Source: Dickeya zeae NCPPB 2538
GTDB taxonomy: Bacteria > Pseudomonadota > Gammaproteobacteria > Enterobacterales > Enterobacteriaceae
NCBI RefSeq assembly: GCF_000406165.1
Contig: NZ_CM001977.1
Location: 954,789 to 1,018,788, forward strand
DNA length: 64,000 nucleotides
Reading direction: 5' to 3'
Positions 26,050-35,641 of the stretch are shown here, in pieces. Under the pieces are notes generated by a model. The model searched no databases, was not told the DNA's origin, and worked only from the letters and a program-made list of their open reading frames with translations. The position numbers and the translations under genes are program-made. Each line of letters begins with the position of its first letter. Within the stretch, counting starts at the first letter, position 1.

Positions 26050-26907
26050 TTGCTGAAGTATCGCCTGATTACTGCGCTGATTCTTATTCCTTTGGTTATT
26101 GCGGCGCTTTTTTTCCTGCCGCCGTTGGTTTTTTCTTTGGTGACGCTGGCTGTGTGTATGCTGGCTGCCTGGGAATGGGGCCAACTGGCTGGTTTGGTTT
26201 CTTACTCACAGCGAATCTGGCTTTCCATTGCCTGTGGTTTCCTGCTGGCAGCGATGATGCTGACCTTACCGGATTACCACTATTCCATCACGTTTGTGCC
26301 GGTCTGCCTGTCCCTATGGATCTCTCTTGCCTGGTGGAGCGTGGCGCTATTGCTGGTGCTGTTTTATCCCTCCTCCGCTGCGATGTGGCGCCATTCCCGC
26401 GTACTGCGTTTGTGCTTTGGCCTGCTGACTATCGTGCCGTTTTTCTGGGGTATGCTGGCGCTGCGCCAATTCGAATATGAATCCAATCCTTTTAGCGGTG
26501 CCTGGTGGTTGCTGTATGTGATGGTGCTGGTGTGGGGCGCTGACAGTGGTGCTTATCTGTTTGGCAAGCTGTTTGGTCGGCGTAAGCTGGCACCCAAAGT
26601 GTCACCGGGAAAAACCTGGGAAGGATTCATCGGCGGACTGGCAACCTCTGCAATGATTGCGTTACTGTTTAGCCATTATGCGCCATTGTCTATCTCAACC
26701 TTTACCCTGTTGGTGTGCTCTATTGTCGCGACACTGGCTTCGGTATTGGGAGATTTGACTGAAAGCATGTTCAAGCGTGAGGCCGGTATCAAGGATAGCA
26801 GTCACCTGATCCCGGGTCACGGTGGGGTACTGGATCGTATTGACAGCCTGACTGCAGCCATACCGGTATTTGCCTGTCTGATGCTGCTATTGTTCAAGGC
26901 TGTTTAG
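26050..26907 (+). CDS. cdsA: phosphatidate cytidylyltransferase
   Basis: CdsA makes CDP-diacylglycerol from phosphatidic acid and CTP at the inner membrane, feeding all phospholipid synthesis. The 285-residue polytopic protein starts with TTG at 26050, after GGGGGGA; the family N-terminus MLKYRLI fits. The CDP-alcohol signature is at the C-terminal end, SPGKTWEGFIGG and PGHGGVLDRIDS, with the metal-binding aspartates. About eight hydrophobic segments are visible. Confidence 0.95.
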   Translation: MLKYRLITALILIPLVIAALFFLPPLVFSLVTLAVCMLAAWEWGQLAGLVSYSQRIWLSIACGFLLAAMMLTLPDYHYSITFVPVCLSLWISLAWWSVALLLVLFYPSSAAMWRHSRVLRLCFGLLTIVPFFWGMLALRQFEYESNPFSGAWWLLYVMVLVWGADSGAYLFGKLFGRRKLAPKVSPGKTWEGFIGGLATSAMIALLFSHYAPLSISTFTLLVCSIVATLASVLGDLTESMFKREAGIKDSSHLIPGHGGVLDRIDSLTAAIPVFACLMLLLFKAV

Positions 26908-26928
26908 GAATACAGGTAGAGTCGGTTT

Positions 26929-28284
26929 ATGCTGAATATTCTCTGGAGCCTGGCTGCATTCGTCGTCGCACTCGGTGTGCTTATCACTGTGCATGAGTTT
27001 GGGCATTTCTGGGTTGCCCGCCGTTGCGGCGTTCGCGTCGAACGTTTCTCCATCGGCTTCGGGAAGGCATTGTGGCGCCGTCATGATCGTCAGGGCACCG
27101 AGTATGTCATCGCGCTGATTCCTCTGGGCGGCTATGTGAAAATGCTCGATGGTCGGGTCGATGAGGTCCCTGAAGAACTTCGGCATCGGGCATTCAACCA
27201 CAAAACGGTCTGGCAGCGTGCGGCTATTGTCAGTGCCGGACCGATTGCCAACTTCGTGTTTGCTGTCATTGCCTACTGGCTGGTGTTTATCATTGGTGTG
27301 CCGGGTATCCGTCCGGTAGTGGGTGAGGTTTTGCCCGGATCGATTGCCGCACAGGCGCAAATTTCACCGGGAATGGAACTAAAGTCAATTGATGGCATCG
27401 AAACGCCTGACTGGGATAGCGCGCGTCTGGCCTTGATTGGCAGGATTGGCGAACCTGACGTTGTTTTCGAAACCGCACCGTTAGGTTCTACCAGTACAGA
27501 GAGCAAACGGCTTGATCTGCAACGCTGGCATTTCGATCCTGAACGGCAGGATCCGGCGGTGTCGCTGGGGATTGTACCGAAAGGGCCTCAGGTTGAAGCG
27601 GTGTTGACTCAGGTCCAGCCCCGTTCTGCCGCTGAAAAAGCGGGTTTGCAAGTCGGGGACAGGATCGTTAAAGTCGATGGTCAATTGCTGGCTCGCTGGC
27701 AGCAGTTTGTCATTGCCGTGCGTGATAACCCTGGCAAACCGATTACGCTGGAGGTGGAAAGAGGCGGAGATACGCTGTCCGTTACGCTAACACCTGATAG
27801 TAAAACGGTGGGAAAAGGGCGGCTGGAAGGGTTTGCCGGCGTGGTGCCGAAAGTAACCCCTTTGCCTGATGAGTACAAAACCGTGCGCCAGTATGGGCCG
27901 TTCAGCGCCATCTATGAAGCTGGGAATAAAACCTGGCTGTTGATGAAACTGACAGTCAGTATGCTGGGTAAGTTGATTACCGGCGACGTGAAGCTGAATA
28001 ACCTGAGCGGTCCGATTTCTATCGCACAGGGGGCGGGCATGTCAGCAGATTACGGATTGGTGTATTACCTGATGTTTTTGGCGTTGATTAGCGTCAATCT
28101 GGGGATTATCAATCTGTTCCCGCTGCCGGTACTGGATGGTGGTCATCTGCTCTTTCTGGCGATCGAAAAGCTAAAGGGTGGACCGGTTTCCGAGCGTGTG
28201 CAGGACGTCAGTTATCGCATTGGCACGGTGTTGCTGGTGATGTTAATGGGGCTTGCACTTTTCAATGATTTCTCCCGCCTGTAG
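26929..28284 (+). CDS. rseP: RseP site-2 intramembrane zinc protease
   Basis: RseP cuts the anti-sigma factor RseA within the membrane after DegS, releasing sigma-E. The 451-residue protein (E. coli 450) has the zinc motif HEFGH (His22, Glu23, His26) in the first membrane segment and two periplasmic PDZ domains (about residues 110-300). The third zinc ligand is in FPLPVLDGGHLL near residue 400, within the LNG/LDG-type final segments. It lies directly upstream of bamA, whose assembly product is what the sigma-E pathway monitors. Confidence 0.97.
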   Translation: MLNILWSLAAFVVALGVLITVHEFGHFWVARRCGVRVERFSIGFGKALWRRHDRQGTEYVIALIPLGGYVKMLDGRVDEVPEELRHRAFNHKTVWQRAAIVSAGPIANFVFAVIAYWLVFIIGVPGIRPVVGEVLPGSIAAQAQISPGMELKSIDGIETPDWDSARLALIGRIGEPDVVFETAPLGSTSTESKRLDLQRWHFDPERQDPAVSLGIVPKGPQVEAVLTQVQPRSAAEKAGLQVGDRIVKVDGQLLARWQQFVIAVRDNPGKPITLEVERGGDTLSVTLTPDSKTVGKGRLEGFAGVVPKVTPLPDEYKTVRQYGPFSAIYEAGNKTWLLMKLTVSMLGKLITGDVKLNNLSGPISIAQGAGMSADYGLVYYLMFLALISVNLGIINLFPLPVLDGGHLLFLAIEKLKGGPVSERVQDVSYRIGTVLLVMLMGLALFNDFSRL

Positions 28285-28318
28285 GCGTGGATTAGGTTAG
28301 GAAAAACGCATAACAACG

Positions 28319-30736
28319 ATGGCGATGAAAAAGTTGCTCATAGCGTCGCTGCTGTTTAGCAGCGCCACCGTATACGGTGCAGACGGGTTCGTAGTGAAAG
28401 ATATTCATTTCGAGGGCCTGCAGCGGGTTGCCGTCGGTGCGGCATTGCTCAGCATGCCTGTTCGGGTGGGGGATACTGTCACTGACGAGGATATCGGTAA
28501 CACCATTCGGGCTTTGTTTGCGACCGGGAACTTCGAGGATGTCCGTGTCCTGCGTGATGGGAATTCGCTGCTGATTCAGGTCAAAGAGCGTCCGACCATT
28601 GCCAGCCTGACCTTCTCCGGCAACAAGGCGGTGAAGGAAGAAATGCTCAAGGAGAACCTTGAGGCATCAGGTGTGCGCGTCGGTGAAGCACTGGACCGCA
28701 CCACCTTGTCCAACATTGAAAAAGGGTTGGAAGATTTCTACTACAGCGTAGGTAAATATAGCGCCACAGTGAAGGCGGTAGTGACGCCGCTGCCTCGCAA
28801 TCGTGTCGATCTCAAACTGGTGTTTACCGAAGGGGTATCCGCCAAAATCCAGCAAATCAATATTGTCGGTAATAAATCTTTCAGTTCCGATGAGTTGATT
28901 TCCCGTTTCCAGTTACGCGATGAAGTACCGTGGTGGAACGTGGTGGGAGATCGCAAATACGAGAAGCAGAAACTGTCTGGTGACCTGGAAACGCTGCGCA
29001 GTTTCTATCTCGACCGCGGCTACGCGCGTTTCAATATCGACTCAACGCAGGTGAGCCTGACGCCGGATAAAAAAGGCATTTACATCACTGTCAACATTAC
29101 CGAGGGCAACCAGTACAAACTCTCGGGTGTGGTAGTGCGTGGCAACCTGGTGGGACACGCCACTGAAATTGAAGATTTAACCCGCATTCAACCGGGGGAG
29201 CTGTATAACGGCACCAAAGTAACCCGGATGGAAGAGGACATCAAAAAACTGCTGGGACGCTACGGTTATGCTTACCCCCGCGTGGTGACTCAGCCGGAAA
29301 TCAACGATACCGACAAGACCGTACGCTTGAACATCAATGTTGATGCGGGTAACCGCTTCACCGTGCGTCGTATTCGTTTTGAAGGCAATGATGTGTCCAA
29401 AGATTCCGTACTGCGCCGTGAAATGCGTCAGATGGAAGGCGGTTGGCTTGGCAACGATCTGGTGCAGCAGGGTAAAGAGCGACTGAATCGTCTTGGTTAT
29501 TTCGAAAGTGTCGACACCGAGACCCAGCGCGTGCCCGGAACCCCGGATCAGGTCGACGTAGTGTACAAAGTTAAGGAACGTAATACCGGTAGCCTTAACT
29601 TCGGCGTTGGTTTTGGTACAGAAAGCGGCATCAGCTTCCAGGCTGGCGTGCAGCAGGACAACTGGTTGGGAACCGGTAACTCGGTAGGGATTAGCGGTAC
29701 CCGTAACGACTACCAGACCTATGTTGAACTGTCGATGACGGATCCGTACCTCACGGTAGATGGCGTGAGTCTCGGTGGCCGTGTTTTCTACAACAACTTC
29801 AAAGCGCTGAATGCTGATCTGGCCGACTATACCAACCAAAGCTATGGTGTCGGTTCAACGCTGGGCTTCCCGATCAACGAAAACAACTCGTTACGCCTGG
29901 GTCTGGACTACGTGCATAACTCGTTGTCGGATATGAAACCTCAGGTTGCAATGTGGCGCTATCTGAATAAGGCGGGCGTCGATCCTGATCCTAACTCGAC
30001 GTCTAGCGCCAGCTTTAGTGCCAACGATTTCTTCCTGACGCCAGGATGGACTTACAACAACCTTGACCGTGGCTACTTCCCGACCGCAGGTAACCGTGTC
30101 AACCTGAGTACCAAGGTGACGGTGCCGGGTTCGGATAACGAGTACTATAAGGCGACCTTTGATTCCGCCAGTTATTTCCCGCTGAGCGAGAGTCACAATT
30201 GGGTGCTGCTGGCGAAAACCAAAGCGGGTTATGCTGATGGTCTGAGCGGCAAAGAAGTGCCGTTCTACGATAACTTCTTTGCGGGCGGTTCCAACACTGT
30301 TCGTGGTTTCCGTTCCAACACCATCGGTCCGAAAGCGGCCTACTATACCGCTGGGTCTTGTTCAACATCGGATGTGTCATCGTGTAGCATCGCCAACTCG
30401 ACTGATGCGGTGGGTGGTAACGCGATGGCGGTGGCCAGTGCTGAGTTAATCGTCCCAACGCCGTTTATTAGCGATAAGTACGCCAGCTCAGTGCGTACGT
30501 CGTTCTTCGTTGATGCCGGTACCGTGTGGGATACGCACTGGGAAAATACCGCCCAGACGTTGGCCGCTGGCATACCGGATTACAGTAAGCCTGGCAACAT
30601 CCGTATGTCTTCGGGTCTTGCCGTGCAGTGGGTTTCACCTCTGGGGCCATTGGTCTTCTCTTACGCTCAGCCGTTTAAGAAGTATGATGGGGATCGCTCC
30701 GAGCAGTTCCAGTTTAACATTGGTAAGACCTGGTAA
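28319..30736 (+). CDS. bamA: outer-membrane protein assembly factor BamA
   Basis: BamA is the essential Omp85 pore of the BAM complex that folds beta-barrels into the outer membrane. The 805-residue protein (E. coli 810) has a signal peptide ending near VYGA-DG, five POTRA domains (about residues 22-420) and a 16-strand barrel. The conserved loop-6 VRGF motif is in NTVRGFRSN near residue 662, and the C-terminus ends in the aromatic FNIGKTW barrel signal. Extracellular loops in the 540-690 region look lineage-specific. Confidence 0.98.
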   Translation: MAMKKLLIASLLFSSATVYGADGFVVKDIHFEGLQRVAVGAALLSMPVRVGDTVTDEDIGNTIRALFATGNFEDVRVLRDGNSLLIQVKERPTIASLTFSGNKAVKEEMLKENLEASGVRVGEALDRTTLSNIEKGLEDFYYSVGKYSATVKAVVTPLPRNRVDLKLVFTEGVSAKIQQINIVGNKSFSSDELISRFQLRDEVPWWNVVGDRKYEKQKLSGDLETLRSFYLDRGYARFNIDSTQVSLTPDKKGIYITVNITEGNQYKLSGVVVRGNLVGHATEIEDLTRIQPGELYNGTKVTRMEEDIKKLLGRYGYAYPRVVTQPEINDTDKTVRLNINVDAGNRFTVRRIRFEGNDVSKDSVLRREMRQMEGGWLGNDLVQQGKERLNRLGYFESVDTETQRVPGTPDQVDVVYKVKERNTGSLNFGVGFGTESGISFQAGVQQDNWLGTGNSVGISGTRNDYQTYVELSMTDPYLTVDGVSLGGRVFYNNFKALNADLADYTNQSYGVGSTLGFPINENNSLRLGLDYVHNSLSDMKPQVAMWRYLNKAGVDPDPNSTSSASFSANDFFLTPGWTYNNLDRGYFPTAGNRVNLSTKVTVPGSDNEYYKATFDSASYFPLSESHNWVLLAKTKAGYADGLSGKEVPFYDNFFAGGSNTVRGFRSNTIGPKAAYYTAGSCSTSDVSSCSIANSTDAVGGNAMAVASAELIVPTPFISDKYASSVRTSFFVDAGTVWDTHWENTAQTLAAGIPDYSKPGNIRMSSGLAVQWVSPLGPLVFSYAQPFKKYDGDRSEQFQFNIGKTW

Positions 30737-30873
30737 ACGGGCTGCGTAGGTTTGAGTTTGAAAGGAAGATGTATCGGCATCCGGTGGCGATTTGAGCATA
30801 TAGCTTGACTGCCGATGCCGTGATTACGATAAGCGCGTTCAGCGCAGAAATACTTAGGGTAAGGAGTTTTAAC

Positions 30874-31371
30874 GTGAAAAAGTGGTTGTATGCCGCAGGG
30901 GTGGGTTTAACGCTGGCTGTTTCTGCTGGTGCTCAGGCTGCTGATAAGATTGCGATTGTCAATGTTTCCAGCATCTTCCAACAGTTGCCGCAGCGTGAAG
31001 CCGTAAGCAAACAGCTGGAAAACGAGTTCAAAGGCCGTGCTACAGAATTGCAGTCCATGGAACGTTCTCTGCAGGAAAAAATGCAGAAGCTGCAGCGTGA
31101 TGGTTCTACCATGAAAGCCAGCGATCGTTCCAAAATGGAAAGCGACGTGATGGCTCAGCGTGAGCAGTTCTCCAGCAAAGCTCAGGCTTTCGATCAAGAC
31201 AATCGCCGTCGTCAGATGGAAGAACGCAACAAAATCCTGAGCCGTATTCAGGACGCGGTAAAAGCGGTTGCCACCAAGCAAGGTTATGACGTGGTTATCG
31301 ACGCTAACGCGGTTGCTTATGCCGACAATGCGAAAGACATTACTGCTGACGTGCTGAAACAGGTTAAATAA
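30874..31371 (+). CDS. skp: periplasmic chaperone Skp
   Basis: Skp is a trimeric periplasmic holdase for unfolded outer-membrane proteins. It starts with GTG at 30874, after a perfect AAGGAG (30861-30866); the frame open to 30805 has no family support. The 165-residue precursor has a signal peptide (MKKWLYAAGVGLTL, cut near AQAA-DK), then the trimerisation strand DKIAIVNVSSIFQQ and a long charged coiled coil of tentacle helices, ending in ADNAKDITADVLKQVK. It sits between bamA and lpxD, the usual order. Confidence 0.96.
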   Translation: MKKWLYAAGVGLTLAVSAGAQAADKIAIVNVSSIFQQLPQREAVSKQLENEFKGRATELQSMERSLQEKMQKLQRDGSTMKASDRSKMESDVMAQREQFSSKAQAFDQDNRRRQMEERNKILSRIQDAVKAVATKQGYDVVIDANAVAYADNAKDITADVLKQVK

Positions 31372-31374
31372 TCC

Positions 31375-32400
31375 ATGTTTTCAATTCGACTGGACGCCTT
31401 GGCTCAACAGTTGGATGCACAATTACACGGTGATGGCGATATCGTCATCACCGCTGTTGCTTCTATGCATTCAGCACAAGCTGGACAGATTACATTTTTA
31501 TCCGATAGCCGCTATCGTGAACAACTGAGCAGCACCCAGGCCTCGGCGGTGGTACTGACGCAAGCGGATTTGCCGTTCTGCAATAATGCCGCTGCGCTTG
31601 TGGTAAAGAATCCTTATTTGGCCTATGCGCGTATGGCGCAGTTGATGGATACAACGCCGGCGCCTGCACAGGGGATCGCACCTTCAGCGGTGATTGCTCC
31701 TGATGCGCGTTTAGGAGATGGGGTTTCGATTGGGGCTAACGCAGTTATTGAATCCGGCGTTGAGCTGGGTGACGGCGTGGTGATTGGTGCCGGTTGCTTC
31801 GTCGGTAAGCATGCCCGTATTGGTGCGGGCACCCGTTTATGGGCCAATGTGACTATTTACCATAACGTTGTATTGGGTGAGCAGTGCCTGATTCAGTCTG
31901 GTGCGGTCATCGGTTCCGACGGATTTGGGTACGCTAATGATCGTGGCAATTGGATCAAAATTCCCCAGTTGGGAACGGTCATCATCGGCGATCGTGTTGA
32001 GATCGGTGCCAGCACTACTATCGATAGAGGGGCGCTGGACGACACCATTATTGGTAACGGTGTCATCATTGATAACCAATGTCAGATTGCACACAACGTT
32101 GTGATTGGGGACAATACCGCAGTTGCTGGTGGGGTAATCATGGCGGGCAGTCTGAAGATTGGCCGGTATTGCATGATTGGCGGTGCCAGTGTGATCAATG
32201 GTCACATGGAGATTTGCGACAAGGTTACAGTCACAGGGATGGGGATGGTCATGCGGCCGATCACCGAGCCGGGCGTTTATTCATCCGGGATCCCATTACA
32301 ACCGAACAAAGTCTGGCGCAAAACAGCCGCGCTGGTGATGAATATTGATGAAATGAGTAAACGACTCAAGGCTGTCGAGCGTAAGCTCGAAGACCGCTAA
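31375..32400 (+). CDS. lpxD: UDP-3-O-(3-hydroxymyristoyl)glucosamine N-acyltransferase
   Basis: LpxD adds 3-hydroxymyristate from ACP to the amine of UDP-3-acyl-glucosamine, the third step of lipid A synthesis. The 341-residue protein (same as E. coli) has an N-terminal uridine-binding domain and a left-handed beta-helix of hexapeptides. The catalytic histidine is in NQCQIAHNVVIGDN (His240), followed by a C-terminal helix KRLKAVERKLE. It begins three bases after skp. Confidence 0.97.
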   Translation: MFSIRLDALAQQLDAQLHGDGDIVITAVASMHSAQAGQITFLSDSRYREQLSSTQASAVVLTQADLPFCNNAAALVVKNPYLAYARMAQLMDTTPAPAQGIAPSAVIAPDARLGDGVSIGANAVIESGVELGDGVVIGAGCFVGKHARIGAGTRLWANVTIYHNVVLGEQCLIQSGAVIGSDGFGYANDRGNWIKIPQLGTVIIGDRVEIGASTTIDRGALDDTIIGNGVIIDNQCQIAHNVVIGDNTAVAGGVIMAGSLKIGRYCMIGGASVINGHMEICDKVTVTGMGMVMRPITEPGVYSSGIPLQPNKVWRKTAALVMNIDEMSKRLKAVERKLEDR

Positions 32401-32551
32401 TCGTTCGTATTCGTCCCCCTGTGTTTCGGGTGTAAGACTCACGCCGACGTGCGCAATTTTTGTTTGCGGCCTGCATGTTGTTCCTCCCTTGTTGGGGAAT
32501 ACGCAGGCCGTGTTGTTAATGCTATCAATTTTTATTGACAGGAAGAGTATT

Positions 32552-33007
32552 TTGAATACAGACACGCATACTCTGCATATCGAAGAGATTCTGGATCTAC
32601 TACCACACCGCTATCCGTTCTTGCTGGTGGATCGTGTACTGGATTTTGAGAAAGGAAAATTCCTGCGAGCGGTAAAAAATGTTTCTTTTAACGAGCCGTT
32701 CTTTCAGGGGCATTTTCCTGGCAAACCGATTTTCCCCGGAGTGTTGATTCTGGAAGCTATGGCGCAGGCTACCGGTATTCTGGCGTTTAAGAGCATGGGT
32801 AAACTGGAGCCGGGTGAATTGTATTACTTCGCTGCCATAGACGAAGCACGTTTCAAACGTCCGGTTGAGCCGGGCGACCAGATGATTCTGGAAGTTGAGT
32901 TCATCAAGGAGCGCCGTGGTATTGCGCGTTTCAAAGGTGTTGCTAAAGTTGATGGTGAAGTGGCTTGTGAAGCGGAAATGATGTGCGCTCGTCGTCGGGA
33001 GGGCTGA
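32552..33007 (+). CDS. fabZ: 3-hydroxyacyl-ACP dehydratase FabZ
   Basis: FabZ dehydrates beta-hydroxyacyl-ACP in fatty-acid elongation and competes with lipid A synthesis for 3-hydroxymyristoyl-ACP. The TTG at 32552 gives 151 residues, exactly the family length, after AGGAAGAG; the open frame to 32489 is not supported. Catalytic residues are His54 (FFQGHFPG) and Glu68 (VLILEAMAQA) of the hot-dog fold. A 151-bp gap separates it from lpxD, with a possible hairpin but no clear terminator. Confidence 0.96.
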   Translation: MNTDTHTLHIEEILDLLPHRYPFLLVDRVLDFEKGKFLRAVKNVSFNEPFFQGHFPGKPIFPGVLILEAMAQATGILAFKSMGKLEPGELYYFAAIDEARFKRPVEPGDQMILEVEFIKERRGIARFKGVAKVDGEVACEAEMMCARRREG

Positions 33008-33010
33008 TTA

Positions 33011-33799
33011 GTGATTGATCAAACCGCCTTTATTCACCCCAGTTCCATTGTTGAAGACGGCGCTGTTATTGGTGCCGGTGTGCATATTGGTCCATTTTGC
33101 CATATCGGTGCGCAGGTTGAGATCGGTGCAGGTACGGTACTGAAGTCCCATGTCGTTGTTAACGGCATTACCAAAATCGGTTGTGACAACGAGATTTATC
33201 AGTTTGTCACGATCGGTGAGGTCAATCAGGACCTGAAATACGCCGGTGAGCCGACCCGTGTTGAAGTGGGCGATCGTAACCGTATCCGTGAGAGTGTGAC
33301 CATTCACCGTGGTACCGCGCAAGGCGGTGGGTTGACTAAAGTCGGTAACGATAACCTGCTGATGATCAATACCCATATTGCTCACGACTGTGTTGTCGGC
33401 AATCGCTGCATTCTGGCGAATAACGCTACGCTGGGTGGTCATGTCAGCGTTGATGATTTCGCGATTATCGGCGGTATGACAGCGGTGCACCAGTTCTGCG
33501 TCATCGGCGCGCACGTAATGGTGGGCGGTTGCTCTGGCGTAGCGCAGGATGTCCCTCCGTATCTGATAGCTCAAGGCAATCATGCCACGCCATTTGGTAT
33601 CAATATTGAAGGGCTTAAGCGTCGTGGGTTTGAGAAAGAGACTTTGCACGCTATCCGCAATGCTTACAAGTTGATCTACCGCAGCGGTAAAACGCTGGAT
33701 GAGGTAAAAGCTGACCTTGAGGCTCTGGCGGCAGAGCATCCAGCGGTACAGGCCTATCTTGATTTCTTTACCCGCTCAACGCGCGGCATTATTCGATAA
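33011..33799 (+). CDS. lpxA: UDP-N-acetylglucosamine acyltransferase
   Basis: LpxA adds 3-hydroxymyristate to the 3-OH of UDP-GlcNAc, the first step of lipid A synthesis. It starts with GTG at 33011, three bases after fabZ, giving 262 residues as in E. coli. A left-handed beta-helix of hexapeptides leads to the catalytic His125 in NTHIAHDCVVG. HQFCVIGAHVMVGG follows, and then a C-terminal helical domain. Confidence 0.97.
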   Translation: MIDQTAFIHPSSIVEDGAVIGAGVHIGPFCHIGAQVEIGAGTVLKSHVVVNGITKIGCDNEIYQFVTIGEVNQDLKYAGEPTRVEVGDRNRIRESVTIHRGTAQGGGLTKVGNDNLLMINTHIAHDCVVGNRCILANNATLGGHVSVDDFAIIGGMTAVHQFCVIGAHVMVGGCSGVAQDVPPYLIAQGNHATPFGINIEGLKRRGFEKETLHAIRNAYKLIYRSGKTLDEVKADLEALAAEHPAVQAYLDFFTRSTRGIIR

Positions 33800-33802
33800 G
33801 AC

Positions 33803-34951
33803 ATGACTCAACGTCCCTTGACTATCGGACTGGTCGCCGGAGAAACCTCCGGCGATATTCTTGGTGCCGGTTTGATTCGTGCGCTAAAAGCGCACGTGCC
33901 TGATGCCCGCTTTGTCGGTGTGGCGGGGCCACTGATGCAGGCAGAAGGCTGCGAAGCCTGGTATGAGATGGAAGAGCTGGCGGTAATGGGCGTAGTTGAA
34001 GTGCTGGAGCGCCTGCCCCGCTTGCTGAAAATCCGTCGTGACCTGACGCAGCGTTTCAGCGAACTGCAACCCGATGTGTTTGTCGGTATCGACGCGCCTG
34101 ATTTCAATATCACCCTGGAAGGCCGCCTCAAGCGCAATGGTATTAAAACCATCCACTATGTCAGTCCGTCGGTATGGGCGTGGCGACAAAAGCGCGTTTT
34201 CACGATAGGTAAAGCGACACATCTGGTGCTGGCGTTTCTGCCGTTCGAAAAAGCCTTTTATGACCGTTTCAATGTCCCTTGCCGTTTTATTGGTCACACC
34301 ATGGCGGATGCGATGCCGTTGCATCCGGACAAAGCGGCGGCCCGGCGTGCGCTGGGATTGCCGGAGCAGGGGCGTTGTCTGGCGATATTGCCAGGCAGTC
34401 GTGGTGCCGAAGTGGACATGCTGAGTGCGGATTTCCTGAAAACAGCGCAGATGCTGCGGCAAACCTATCCGGAACTGGAGATTGTCGTACCACTGGTTAA
34501 CTCGCGTCGCCGTGAGCAGTTTGAAAAAATCAAAGCTGACGTTGCACCCGATATGACAGTTCGACTGCTGGATGGGCAGGCGCGTGAAGCGATGATAGCC
34601 TGTGATGCCACGCTGTTGGCGTCCGGTACGGCTGCGTTGGAGTGTATGCTGGCGAAGTGCCCGATGGTCGTCGGTTACCGCATGAAGCCCTTTACCTATT
34701 GGCTGGCGAAACGACTGGTGAAAACACCGTGGGTTTCATTGCCCAATTTGCTGGCAGGACGCGAACTGGTCAGAGAATTACTGCAGGATGATTGTTCGCC
34801 TGACAAACTGTCGGCGGCGTTATTGCCCTGGCTTGAAGGCGGCGATGAGGCGCAACACTTGCAGCAGACATTCTTACATTTGCATGAGCAGATTCGATGC
34901 GACGCCGATGAACAGGCGGCGCAAGCAGTACTGGAGCTGTGGCGGTCATGA
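33803..34951 (+). CDS. lpxB: lipid-A-disaccharide synthase
   Basis: LpxB joins lipid X and UDP-2,3-diacylglucosamine to form the disaccharide core of lipid A (GT19 family). The 382-residue protein (E. coli 382) shows VAGETSGDILGAGLI at the N-terminus, YVSPSVWAWRQKR near residue 119, LPGSRGAEV near residue 196 and ASGTAALECMLAKCPMVVGY near residue 274. It begins three bases after lpxA, and its TGA overlaps the rnhB ATG. Confidence 0.97.
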   Translation: MTQRPLTIGLVAGETSGDILGAGLIRALKAHVPDARFVGVAGPLMQAEGCEAWYEMEELAVMGVVEVLERLPRLLKIRRDLTQRFSELQPDVFVGIDAPDFNITLEGRLKRNGIKTIHYVSPSVWAWRQKRVFTIGKATHLVLAFLPFEKAFYDRFNVPCRFIGHTMADAMPLHPDKAAARRALGLPEQGRCLAILPGSRGAEVDMLSADFLKTAQMLRQTYPELEIVVPLVNSRRREQFEKIKADVAPDMTVRLLDGQAREAMIACDATLLASGTAALECMLAKCPMVVGYRMKPFTYWLAKRLVKTPWVSLPNLLAGRELVRELLQDDCSPDKLSAALLPWLEGGDEAQHLQQTFLHLHEQIRCDADEQAAQAVLELWRS

Positions 34952-35544
34952 GTGAAGTTTTTGTTTATCCACCGGCAGGTTGTATTGCCGGTGTGGATGA
35001 AGTTGGGCGTGGCCCGCTGGTTGGCGCAGTGGTAACGGCTGCGGTGATTTTGGACCCGAGTCGGCCGATCGTCGGGCTGGCAGATTCCAAAACGCTCAGC
35101 GAGAAACGTCGTCTGGCGTTATATGATGAGATTCGCGAAAAGGCGCTGGCCTGGAGTCTGGGTCGTGCCGAGCCGGAAGAGATCGACACGCTTAATATCC
35201 TGCACGCTACCATGCTGGCGATGCAGCGTGCGGTGGCTGCGTTGCCTGTTACGCCAGATTTTGTGCTGATAGACGGCAACCGTTGTCCGGCTTTGCCGAT
35301 GCCGTCGCAGGCGGTGGTTAAGGGCGATAGTCGAGTGGCGGAAATCAGTGCGGCCTCGATTCTGGCTAAAGTGACGCGGGATCGTGAAATGGAAGTGCTG
35401 GACCAGCAATTTCCAGAGTATGGATTTGCGCAGCACAAAGGGTATCCTACGGCATATCATCTTGAAAAGCTGGCGACGTTGGGCGCCACCCTTCACCACA
35501 GGCGCAGTTTTGCCCCGGTTAAGCGGGTGCTGGGTCTGGCGTAA
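34948..35544 (+). CDS. rnhB: ribonuclease HII
   Basis: RNase HII cuts RNA in RNA-DNA hybrids and initiates removal of single ribonucleotides from DNA. I chose the ATG at 34948, which overlaps the lpxB stop as ATGA and gives 198 residues, the E. coli length; an ATG three codons earlier is possible. Active-site acidic residues lie in AGVDEVGRGPLVGAVV and LIDGNRCP, with the later VAEISAASILAKVTRDREM. Confidence 0.95.
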   Translation: MSEVFVYPPAGCIAGVDEVGRGPLVGAVVTAAVILDPSRPIVGLADSKTLSEKRRLALYDEIREKALAWSLGRAEPEEIDTLNILHATMLAMQRAVAALPVTPDFVLIDGNRCPALPMPSQAVVKGDSRVAEISAASILAKVTRDREMEVLDQQFPEYGFAQHKGYPTAYHLEKLATLGATLHHRRSFAPVKRVLGLA

Positions 35545-35641
35545 CGCAACCGTATGTAACACAAGCGCCTGTAACGTAAACGCATCGTGTGCCTGAGAGT
35601 ATGCATCAGGCGAGTTACTGAAAAGATTATGGGATCCGGAA